Shown here piece after piece: positions 1-5,920 of a stretch of 5,920 nt of DNA. Where the stretch lies: NCBI GenBank assembly GCA_030918015.1, contig JAUPTP010000167.1:1-5920 (forward strand), read 5' to 3'. A program made the translations under genes and the position numbers. Numbering within the stretch: the first letter of the stretch is position 1; each line of letters begins with the position of its first letter. The notes beneath the pieces are model-generated. The model was not told where the DNA came from. It did not search any database and was given only the letters and a program-made list of their open reading frames with translations. Origin of the DNA: Pseudomonadota bacterium (GTDB taxonomy: Bacteria; Pseudomonadota; Gammaproteobacteria; Burkholderiales; Burkholderiaceae_C).

Positions 1-2
1 AA

Positions 3-1070
<1,068 letters not shown>

Positions 1071-1073
<3 letters not shown>

Positions 1074-1080
1074 TCGATCA
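1071..1080. other. Palindrome TGATCGATCA holding both convergent stop codons
   Basis: The asparaginase stop (TGA, 1071-1073) and the small protein stop (minus-strand TGA, 1080-1078) form the two ends of a perfect 10-bp palindrome, with TCGA between. There is no room for a conventional terminator between the two operons, so their transcripts must overlap or end inside the opposite gene. Confidence 0.8.
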
Positions 1081-1317
1081 GCCGAAGGGGTTGGCGACCT
1101 TCGTCGCCGGCCGCTCGGCGATCTGCTCGGGCAGCGGCGCGGCCTCCAGCACCGCGACCGCCTGCTGCAGCAGCGCCAGCAGCTGGCGCGCCCGCGCCAG
1201 GCCCGCCTGGTCGCGCGTCAGCGTCAGGCTGCCGTACAGCGACAGGCGGTCGGTGCCGTTCTCGATGGTCAGGCCGTCGATCGCGTCCGAATCGGCATCA
1301 TTGGCATAAGGGTGCAT
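1078..1317 (-). CDS. Small conserved-looking protein of unknown function, downstream of the nuclease
   Basis: The product is 79 residues from the ATG at 1317. I do not recognise a named family. The N-terminal third is acidic (several Asp). A middle segment, IENGTDRLSLYGSLTLTRDQ, looks like a short beta region, and it is followed by an Ala/Leu-rich amphipathic helix (roughly residues 40-60) and a short tail ending in NPFG. There is no signal peptide or membrane segment, so it is probably cytoplasmic. Codon use matches its neighbours and the frame is intact, which supports a real gene. Two starts compete. The ATG at 1317 has GGAG nine bases upstream. The ATG at 1344 overlaps the nuclease stop as TGATG and would add nine residues (MTTPAETHA). 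I chose 1317 because of the ribosome binding site. Either way it is the second gene of the nuclease operon. A role as partner or inhibitor of the nuclease is conceivable but unsupported. Confidence 0.72.
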   Translation of the reverse strand: MHPYANDADSDAIDGLTIENGTDRLSLYGSLTLTRDQAGLARARQLLALLQQAVAVLEAAPLPEQIAERPATKVANPFG

Positions 1318-1326
1318 GGCGTGCGT

Positions 1327-1330
1327 CTCC
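1327..1330 (-). promoter_or_regulatory. Ribosome binding site (GGAG) deciding the start of the small protein
   Basis: On the minus strand GGAG lies nine bases before the ATG at 1317. The alternative ATG at 1344 has no purine-rich element in the 20 bases before it and would depend on coupling to the nuclease stop codon. This favours the shorter product. Confidence 0.5.
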
Positions 1331-1343
1331 GCGGGTGTCGTCA

Positions 1344-2126
1344 TCACGGAGCCGTCGTGACACCCGGCAGCACCAGCTTACCGAAAGTGCCCGCCTGCGG
1401 CACGCCCGGCAGCAAAGCCATCCCCAGGCGCTGCTCCAGTGCCGCCAGCGTCACGGTCTCGTAGCGGGGCGTGACCGCTGGCCGCAGCTCGTTCGACAGC
1501 ACGAAGGCGACCAGCTGGCGGGCCTGCAGGTCGCACACCAGCTTGAACATCGCGCTGGGCACCAGCACCCGGCCGTCGAGCTGGGCCAGCTCGCTGCCCT
1601 CGAACAGGGGCCCGCTGATCACATGCAGGCTGCGACCGGCCTTGACGCGCTTGCGCACCGCCTCCTCCAGATCGGCCCACTGCCCCCGGTTGGCCCACGG
1701 CGCCTGCGGCACCATGTTGGCGAGCGAGAAGCTCTCGCGCTGAGCGGTCGTGTCCGGCATGTCGTGGTTCGGACTCAGGTGCCCGCGGTCATAGCCGGAG
1801 GCCCGGTAGTCCTCCAGCTCGGCCCGCTCGGCCTCGGGCAGCCGGTCCTCGGCATGGAAGGTGTCCTTGCGCTCGAGCCGGGCGGCACGCGCGACACGCG
1901 CGGGCGTCAGCAGCTCCGCCGACCACAGCGGTGTGCGCGACACCGCGCTGTGCACGACGCCGAAAGCCGAAAAGCACAGCTCGCGCGCCCCCTGCTGCAA
2001 GCTCGGCCGCAGGAGATCGGGCGACGTGCTGCCGGCGTAGTGCTGAGGACAGGCGGTTTCTGCGGCCAGCGCCGGCGCCAGGGCCGTCGTCAGCAGCGCG
2101 AAGAGGGCAACATGGGAGATCTGCAT
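1344..2126 (-). CDS. Exported DNA/RNA non-specific endonuclease (NUC / Endonuclease_NS family)
   Basis: It is a secreted or periplasmic sugar-non-specific nuclease that would cleave DNA and RNA with a divalent metal, as in Serratia nuclease and cyanobacterial NucA. The 260-residue product has a signal sequence (residues 1-21, ending ALA) whose n-region has almost no positive charge. The beta-beta-alpha-metal core is clear: the DRGH motif at 113-116 with catalytic H116, the segment SLANMVPQAPWANRGQW at 134-150 with N146 as the expected metal ligand, and E154 in the following helix. The downstream HVISGPLF (168-175) and VPSAMFKLV (189-197) strands are typical of the family. C51 and C198 could form a disulfide. 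The start at 2126 has no good Shine-Dalgarno, but no better in-frame start is visible just upstream. The stop overlaps a potential start of the next gene. Nutrient scavenging from nucleic acid is the likely role (inference). Confidence 0.93.
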   Translation of the reverse strand: MQISHVALFALLTTALAPALAAETACPQHYAGSTSPDLLRPSLQQGARELCFSAFGVVHSAVSRTPLWSAELLTPARVARAARLERKDTFHAEDRLPEAERAELEDYRASGYDRGHLSPNHDMPDTTAQRESFSLANMVPQAPWANRGQWADLEEAVRKRVKAGRSLHVISGPLFEGSELAQLDGRVLVPSAMFKLVCDLQARQLVAFVLSNELRPAVTPRYETVTLAALEQRLGMALLPGVPQAGTFGKLVLPGVTTAP

Positions 2127-2154
2127 GGCCCGACAGCATAGGCAGCCGATGTGA

Positions 2155-2179
2155 AGCGAACTTGTCGCTGCGCAAGCGC
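2155..2179. repeat. Pair of small inverted repeats in the nuclease upstream region
   Basis: AGCGA (2155-2159) and TCGCT (2165-2169) flank five bases, and GCGC-AA-GCGC follows directly at 2170-2179. They lie 29-53 bases upstream of the nuclease start, where an operator or leader structure could be. No convincing -35/-10 pair was found for the nuclease; TATGCT near 2136 is the only -10-like hexamer. The repeats are short and could be chance in GC-rich DNA. Confidence 0.25.
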
Positions 2180-2200
2180 CTACAGATTCACCAGAAACAC

Positions 2201-2234
2201 CAAGGGGTCAGCACGACACCGCGCTAACCCCTTG
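2201..2234 (-). terminator. Long hairpin after the tRNA, probable transcription terminator
   Basis: The 34 bases form a continuous 15-bp stem with a GTGT tetraloop. The stem base is CAAGGGGT paired with ACCCCTTG. In the minus-strand transcript all 15 pairs form, two of them as G-U wobbles. In the plus-strand transcript those two become C-A mismatches, so the structure favours the minus strand. It begins 7 bases after the tRNA CCA end. The sequence that follows (GTGTTTCT) has only a short U-run, so the terminator may be modest, or the hairpin may also act in 3'-end processing. Confidence 0.65.
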
Positions 2235-2241
2235 ATTTCAT

Positions 2242-2320
<79 letters not shown>

Positions 2321-2331
2321 GTGGGAGCGCG

Positions 2332-2361
2332 ATTGTAGTGCCTGCTATTGGACTTTGCGAA
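2332..2361 (-). promoter_or_regulatory. Sigma70-type promoter of the tRNA gene
   Basis: On the minus strand TACAAT (2337-2332) matches the -10 consensus at five of six bases. TTCGCA (2361-2356) is a partial -35 with an 18-bp spacer. Eleven bases, CGCGCTCCCAC, separate the -10 from the mature tRNA 5' end, leaving a leader of only about 4-5 nt. The GC-rich discriminator is typical of stable-RNA promoters under stringent (ppGpp) control; that regulation is inferred. Confidence 0.55.
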
Positions 2362-2400
2362 TTCAGGAAGCAGGTCTGGCCCACACCGTGACAGCGTGCC

Positions 2401-3417
2401 TCATTTCTGGCTCAGCGCCTGCCCGACCATGCGGGCGGTGATGTCGACGATCTGGATCATGCGGTCGTAGGCCATGCGGGTCGGGCCGATGACGCCCAGC
2501 GTGCCCACCACCTGGCCGTCGACCTCGTAGGGGGCGGAGACCACCGACAGGTCCTCGATCGGCACCACGCCGCTCTCGCCGCCGATGTAGATGCGCACGC
2601 CCTCGGCGCGGCTGGAGCCGTCGAGCAGGCGCATGAGCTGCGTCTTCTGCTCGAACAGGTCGAACATCTTGCGCAGCGAGCCCAGATCGTTGCCGAAGTC
2701 GCTCACGCCCAGCAGGTTGCGCTCGCCGGAGACCACCACCTGCGCGGCCTCGTCGCTGGCCGCGTCGCTGCCGACCTGCACGGCGGCGTGCATCAGCGCG
2801 GCGATTTCCACGCGCAGCCGGTCGACCTCGCCCTGCAGGCGCTCGCGCACCTCGTCGATCGTCAGGCCGGCGTAGTGGGCGTTGAGGTAGTTGGAGGCCT
2901 CCAGCAGCTGCGACGGGGTGTAGTCCTGCGCGGTGAACAGCACCCGGTTCTGCACGTCGCCGTCCGGCGCCACCAGGATCAGCAGCATGCGGCGCTCGCC
3001 CAGCCGCAGGAACTCGATGTGACGGAAGACCCCCGCCTGGCGCGGCGCCGTCACCACACCGACGAAGTGCGAGAGGTTGGAGAGCAGGTGCGCCGCACTG
3101 GCGATGACCCGCTTGGGCTGATCGGGCTGCAGCGGCGCGATCGAGGCCTCCTCGAAGCCGCAGGCGGCGGGGCGCGCCGTCAGCATCGTGTCGACGAAGA
3201 CGCGGTAGCCGCGCGCGGTCGGGATGCGCCCGGCCGAGGTGTGCGGGCTGGCGATCAGGCCGAGCTCCTCCAGGTCGGCCATGACGTTGCGGATCGTCGC
3301 CGGCGAGAGCTCCAGGCCCGAGGTCTTCGACAGGGTGCGCGAGCCCACCGGCTGGCCGTCGGCGATGTAGCGCTCGACCAGCGTCTTCAGCAGCAGCTTC
3401 GAACGATCATCCATCAT
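2401..3417 (-). CDS. hrcA: Heat-inducible transcription repressor HrcA
   Basis: HrcA is a cytoplasmic dimeric repressor that binds the CIRCE operator of chaperone genes (groESL, dnaK) and is kept active by GroEL. From the ATG at 3417 the product is 338 residues, the normal family length. The N-terminal winged-helix region spans about residues 1-75, with PVGSRTLSK (23-31), [19 protein letters not shown] (37-55) and [11 protein letters not shown] (57-67). The middle GAF-like and insert domains follow, and the C-terminal part has IYIGGES (276-282) and [13 protein letters not shown] (307-319). The frame continues upstream to an ATG at 3483. That would put 22 unconserved residues on top of the heat-shock promoter candidate, so I chose [11 protein letters not shown], which resembles the usual MLDDR start. 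No clear Shine-Dalgarno precedes it. It is divergent from nadK and probably monocistronic apart from possible read-through into the tRNA. Confidence 0.95.
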   Translation of the reverse strand: MMDDRSKLLLKTLVERYIADGQPVGSRTLSKTSGLELSPATIRNVMADLEELGLIASPHTSAGRIPTARGYRVFVDTMLTARPAACGFEEASIAPLQPDQPKRVIASAAHLLSNLSHFVGVVTAPRQAGVFRHIEFLRLGERRMLLILVAPDGDVQNRVLFTAQDYTPSQLLEASNYLNAHYAGLTIDEVRERLQGEVDRLRVEIAALMHAAVQVGSDAASDEAAQVVVSGERNLLGVSDFGNDLGSLRKMFDLFEQKTQLMRLLDGSSRAEGVRIYIGGESGVVPIEDLSVVSAPYEVDGQVVGTLGVIGPTRMAYDRMIQIVDITARMVGQALSQK

Positions 3418-3467
3418 GGTGCAACCGATTGTAGGGGCCCCGGGCGCAGCGAACGCCGACAGGGCTG

Positions 3468-3495
3468 ACATGGGGGCGTCCATCGGCGTGTCAAA
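3468..3495 (-). promoter_or_regulatory. Candidate sigma32 (RpoH) heat-shock promoter of hrcA
   Basis: On the minus strand the -35 is TTTGAC (3495-3490; consensus CTTGAA) and the -10 is CCCCATGT (3475-3468), a full match to CCCCATnT. The spacer is 14 bp, the same as in E. coli dnaK P1. Transcription would start near 3461, giving a leader of about 45 nt before the ATG at 3417. The longer hrcA start codons at 3483 and 3471 lie inside the promoter, which argues against them. The same site contains a perfect TTGACA but no sigma70 -10 at 17 bp (ATGTCA). Confidence 0.55.
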
Positions 3496-3501
3496 GTGCT
3501 G

Positions 3502-3510
3502 TGGTGTAAT
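3502..3510 (+). promoter_or_regulatory. Extended -10 promoter element of nadK-recN
   Basis: TGG followed by TGTAAT (3505-3510) fits an extended -10 (TGnTATAAT, one mismatch in the hexamer). No good -35 is present at 16-18 bp. Initiation about 7 bases downstream would put the 5' end within a few bases of the nadK ATG at 3519, so the mRNA would be nearly leaderless, in line with the absence of a Shine-Dalgarno. Confidence 0.45.
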
Positions 3511-3518
3511 TTGCGCCC

Positions 3519-4409
3519 ATGACCAGCCGCTTTCGTCATGCCGCGCTCATCGGCAAGTACCAGGCTCGCGGCATGCGGCCGCTGCTCGAGGAGATCGCCC
3601 ACCTGCTGACGCGCCGGGGCCTGGAAGTCTCGGTCGAGATCGAGACCGCGCACAACACCGGCCTGGCCGGCTATCCGGCGCTCACGCCCGACGAGCTCGG
3701 CCAGGCCTGCGACATCGCCGTCGTCGTCGGTGGCGACGGCACGATGCTGGGCATCGCCCGCACGCTGGCGCGCTACGGCGTGCCGATGGTCGGCGTCAAC
3801 CAGGGCCGGCTGGGCTTCATCACCGACATCCCGGTCGCGCAGGTGCTCGTCGCGCTCAAGGCCATCCTGGCCGGCGACTACGAGGAAGAGCACCGCGCCA
3901 TGCTCGAGGGCGGCGTGATGCGCGACGGCGAATCCATCTACGAGGCCGTGGCGATGAACGACGTGGTGCTGCGCAGCGGCGCCACCTCGATGGTGGAGCT
4001 GCGCGTCGAGGTCGACGACCAGTTCGTCGCCAACCTGCGCGCCGACGGCCTGATCATCTCCTCGCCGACCGGCTCGACCGCCTATGCGCTGTCGGCCGGC
4101 GGGCCGATCCTGCACCCGGGCGTGGCGGGCTGGCTGATCGTGCCGATCGCGCCGCACATGCTCTCCAACCGCCCGATCGTCGTGCCGGACTCGGGGCGCA
4201 TCAGCATCGAGATCGTCGCGGCGCGCGAGCCCTCGGTCAACTTCGACATGCAGTCGCTGGCCAGCCTGCTGATCGGCGACCGCATCCTGGTGCAGCGCTC
4301 GGCGCACCGCGTGCGCTTCCTGCACCCGCTGGGCTGGAACTACTACGCGACGCTGCGCCGCAAGCTGCACTGGAACGAGGGCGCGCTGCCCGGCGACGGA
4401 GGCCAGTGA
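3519..4409 (+). CDS. nadK: NAD kinase (ATP-NAD kinase)
   Basis: NadK phosphorylates the 2'-hydroxyl of the adenosine ribose of NAD+ to make NADP+, the only route to NADP in most bacteria, in the cytoplasm. The 296-residue length is normal. Diagnostic motifs are GGDGT (71-75) with catalytic D73, [10 protein letters not shown] (94-103), NDVV (147-150), [15 protein letters not shown] (182-196) and the NFDMQSL segment (241-247) of the C-terminal domain. The start at 3519 ([15 protein letters not shown]) matches the usual Burkholderiales N-terminus and directly follows the promoter candidate. No ribosome binding site is evident. The stop TGA overlaps the recN ATG by one base, so the two genes form an operon. 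NADPH supply and DNA repair in one transcript suggests an oxidative-stress rationale (inference). Confidence 0.97.
   Translation: MTSRFRHAALIGKYQARGMRPLLEEIAHLLTRRGLEVSVEIETAHNTGLAGYPALTPDELGQACDIAVVVGGDGTMLGIARTLARYGVPMVGVNQGRLGFITDIPVAQVLVALKAILAGDYEEEHRAMLEGGVMRDGESIYEAVAMNDVVLRSGATSMVELRVEVDDQFVANLRADGLIISSPTGSTAYALSAGGPILHPGVAGWLIVPIAPHMLSNRPIVVPDSGRISIEIVAAREPSVNFDMQSLASLLIGDRILVQRSAHRVRFLHPLGWNYYATLRRKLHWNEGALPGDGGQ
4398..4402 (+). promoter_or_regulatory. Strong ribosome binding site of recN within the nadK end
   Basis: GGAGG lies six bases before the ATG at 4409, the best Shine-Dalgarno in the window, and is embedded in the last codons of nadK. With the TGATG stop/start overlap it fixes the recN start and indicates translational coupling with independent ribosome recruitment. 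Confidence 0.85.
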
Positions 4410-5920
4410 TGCTGCGTCGGCTGTCCCTGAGAAACTTCGTCATCGTCAGCCGTCTCGACGTGGACCTCGGCCCGGGCTTCGCGGCGCTGACCGGCGAGAC
4501 CGGCGCGGGCAAGTCCATCCTGATCGACGCGCTGCAGCTCGCGCTGGGCGGGCGCGGCGACGCCGGCGTGGTGCGCGAGGGCGAGAGCCGCGCCGAGATC
4601 GCCGCCGAGTTCGAGCCGGTGCCTGCGGCGCTGGCCGCCTGGCTCGACGAGGCCGGCCTGACGCCGCCCGATGCGGCCGACGCGACGACGCTGCTGCTGC
4701 GCCGCACGATCGACGCCCAGGGCAAGAGCCGCGCCTGGATCAACGGCAGCGCCGCCACCGTGGCGCAGCTGCGCGAAATCGCCGAGCACCTGGTCGACAT
4801 CCACGGTCAGCACGCCTGGCAGAGCCTGACCCGGCCGGCGGCGGTGCGCCAGTGGCTCGACGACCATGCCGAGGTCGACACCGGCCCGATGCTGGCGGCC
4901 TGGCAGCGCTGGCGCGAGCAGCTCGCGCGGCTGGAGGCCGCCGAGCGCCTGGGCGCCGAGCGCGAACGCGAGCGCGAGCGCCTGATCTGGCAGATCGGCG
5001 AGGTCGAGCGCCTGGCGCCTGGCGCCGACGAATGGCCCGAGCTCAACGCCGAGCACCAGCGCCTGGCGCATGCGCAGGCCATCCTGGACGCGGTGCAGCT
5101 GGCGGTCGATGCGCTGCATGAAGGCGAGGCCGCCGCGCGCAGCCAGACCGCCCGCGCGGCCGAGGCGCTCGAGACCGTGGCCGCCTACGAGCCGACGCTG
5201 ACCGGCGTCATCGAGGTGCTGGCGGGCGCGCAGGCACAGCTGGCCGATGCCGCGCACAGCCTGCAGGGCCTGCGGCGGCGCACCGAGCTCGAGCCCGAGC
5301 GCCTGGCCGAGCTCGATGCACGCCTGTCGGCCTGGATCGGGCTGGCGCGGCGCTTCCGCTGCCCGCCGCCGGATCTGGCCGCGCAGCTGGCGCAGTGGCA
5401 GGCCGAGCTGGCCGAGCTCGATGCCGCCACCGACCTCGAGGGCCTGCAGCGACAGGCCGAGGCCGCCCGCGCCGCCTTCGACACGCAGGCGCAGCAGATC
5501 TCGGCCCGCCGCCGGGCGGCCGCGCCCGGCCTGGCCGACGCGGTGACGGCCGCGATGCAGCAGCTCGGCATGGCCGGCGGGCGCTTCGCCATCGCGCTGG
5601 AGCCGCTGGCCGAGCCGCAGGCGCACGGCCTGGAGTCGGTCGAGTTCCTGGTCGCGGGCCACGCCGGCAGCACGCCGCGGCCGCTGGCCCGGGTCGCCTC
5701 GGGCGGCGAGCTCTCGCGGCTGGCGCTGGCCATCGCCGTCACCACCGGCCGCAGCCGCCAGGCGCGCGGCCGGGGCGCCGGCACGCTGATCTTCGACGAG
5801 ATCGATGCGGGCGTGGGCGGTGCGGTCGGCGACACGGTCGGCCGGCTGATGCGCCAGCTCGGGCAGGAGGGCCAGGTGCTGGCCGTCACCCATCTGGCGC
5901 AGGTCGCGGCCTGTGCCGAC
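4409..5920 (+). CDS. recN: DNA repair protein RecN (3' end outside the window)
   Basis: RecN is an SMC-like ATPase that acts in double-strand-break repair with RecA, bridging or tethering DNA. The frame is open for 504 codons from the ATG at 4409 to the right edge without a stop; the usual length is about 550-560, so roughly 50 residues are missing. Visible parts in order: N-terminal [13 protein letters not shown], Walker A GETGAGKS (29-36), an IHGQHAWQSL segment (about 131-140), a charged coiled-coil region (about 150-345) including an ERERERER run at 184-191, ABC signature SGGELSR (431-437), Walker B LIFDEIDAGVGG (460-471) with D463/E464, and the switch histidine H495 in VTHLAQVA. All ATPase motifs are intact. 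It is the second gene after nadK. No LexA-type box is seen, so SOS control, known for E. coli recN, is not evident here. Confidence 0.96.
   Translation, partial: MLRRLSLRNFVIVSRLDVDLGPGFAALTGETGAGKSILIDALQLALGGRGDAGVVREGESRAEIAAEFEPVPAALAAWLDEAGLTPPDAADATTLLLRRTIDAQGKSRAWINGSAATVAQLREIAEHLVDIHGQHAWQSLTRPAAVRQWLDDHAEVDTGPMLAAWQRWREQLARLEAAERLGAERERERERLIWQIGEVERLAPGADEWPELNAEHQRLAHAQAILDAVQLAVDALHEGEAAARSQTARAAEALETVAAYEPTLTGVIEVLAGAQAQLADAAHSLQGLRRRTELEPERLAELDARLSAWIGLARRFRCPPPDLAAQLAQWQAELAELDAATDLEGLQRQAEAARAAFDTQAQQISARRRAAAPGLADAVTAAMQQLGMAGGRFAIALEPLAEPQAHGLESVEFLVAGHAGSTPRPLARVASGGELSRLALAIAVTTGRSRQARGRGAGTLIFDEIDAGVGGAVGDTVGRLMRQLGQEGQVLAVTHLAQVAACAD

Noticed and set aside
1335..2141. 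Open frame of 268 codons antisense to the nuclease.
   Set aside because: Composition is typical of an antisense GC shadow; the minus strand has a signal peptide and DRGH nuclease motif.
2341..2374. CCTGCT...AGCAGG inverted repeat as the hrcA terminator.
   Set aside because: Only 6 bp of stem with a 22-base loop and no U-tract; it overlaps the tRNA promoter.
3428..3433. TACAAT (minus strand) as a sigma70 -10 box for hrcA.
   Set aside because: No -35 at 16-18 bp and only 10 bases to the ATG; possible as a weak basal promoter but not supportable.
2788..3468. Open frame of 226 codons antisense to hrcA.
   Set aside because: Shadow of hrcA with Arg/Gln-rich composition and no motifs.
3418..3483. 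Longer hrcA N-terminus starting at 3483.
   Set aside because: It would add 22 non-conserved residues lying over the predicted promoter, with no ribosome binding site; HrcA proteins normally begin near MLDDR.
3494..3502. AAGTGCTGT as half of a CIRCE operator for HrcA autoregulation.
   Set aside because: It matches GAGTGCTAA at only six of nine bases, and the position nine bases away has no matching TTAGCACTC half.
3500..3515. LexA (SOS) box upstream of nadK-recN starting at CTGT.
   Set aside because: CTGT is followed after eight bases by TTGC rather than ACAG.
3414..4370. Open frame of 318 codons antisense to nadK.
   Set aside because: Low-complexity Arg/Asp/His/Ala-rich translation with no family resemblance; the plus strand is clearly NAD kinase.
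4343..5893. Long open frame (516 codons) antisense to recN.
   Set aside because: It is a high-GC antisense shadow: rich in Arg, Gly, Gln and His with no motif, while the opposite strand encodes an intact RecN.

Overview
The window is about 5.9 kb of very GC-rich DNA with tightly packed genes. It looks like a chromosomal core segment of a betaproteobacterium, most likely a Burkholderiales member of the Rubrivivax/Leptothrix/Ideonella type. The reasons are the protein sequences (HrcA, NadK and RecN read like Burkholderiales orthologues), the hrcA | nadK-recN arrangement that I recall as common in that order, and the codon use. The species assignment is from memory of these families, not from a search. 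No insertion sequence, prophage, CRISPR array or other mobile element is visible.

Left part (1-1073, plus strand): a periplasmic type II asparaginase / glutaminase-asparaginase. It runs to within a few bases of the left edge, so its true start may lie outside. It meets a minus-strand operon tail to tail with only 4 bases between the stop codons. That operon (1078-2126, minus) encodes an exported DNA/RNA non-specific endonuclease of the NUC family, followed by a small conserved-looking protein of unknown function.

Middle (2127-2400, minus): a tRNA gene with a CAT anticodon, more likely tRNA-Ile2 (lysidine-modified) than elongator Met. It has its own sigma70-like promoter with a GC-rich discriminator and is followed by a long hairpin that probably terminates it. 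Its D-loop and 15-48 pair are atypical.

Right part (2401-5920): hrcA, the heat-shock repressor, on the minus strand, divergent from nadK and recN on the plus strand. The roughly 100-bp region between hrcA and nadK carries a good match to a sigma32 (RpoH) promoter facing hrcA, almost abutting an extended -10 element facing nadK. nadK and recN overlap by one base (TGATG) with a strong ribosome binding site, so NAD kinase and the RecN repair protein are probably co-transcribed and translationally coupled. recN runs off the right edge after 504 codons.

The gene content is ordinary housekeeping and stress functions, and I found no convincing undescribed system. The most useful observations are regulatory (the hrcA/nadK divergent promoters), the odd tRNA with its terminator, and the uncharacterised small gene behind the nuclease.
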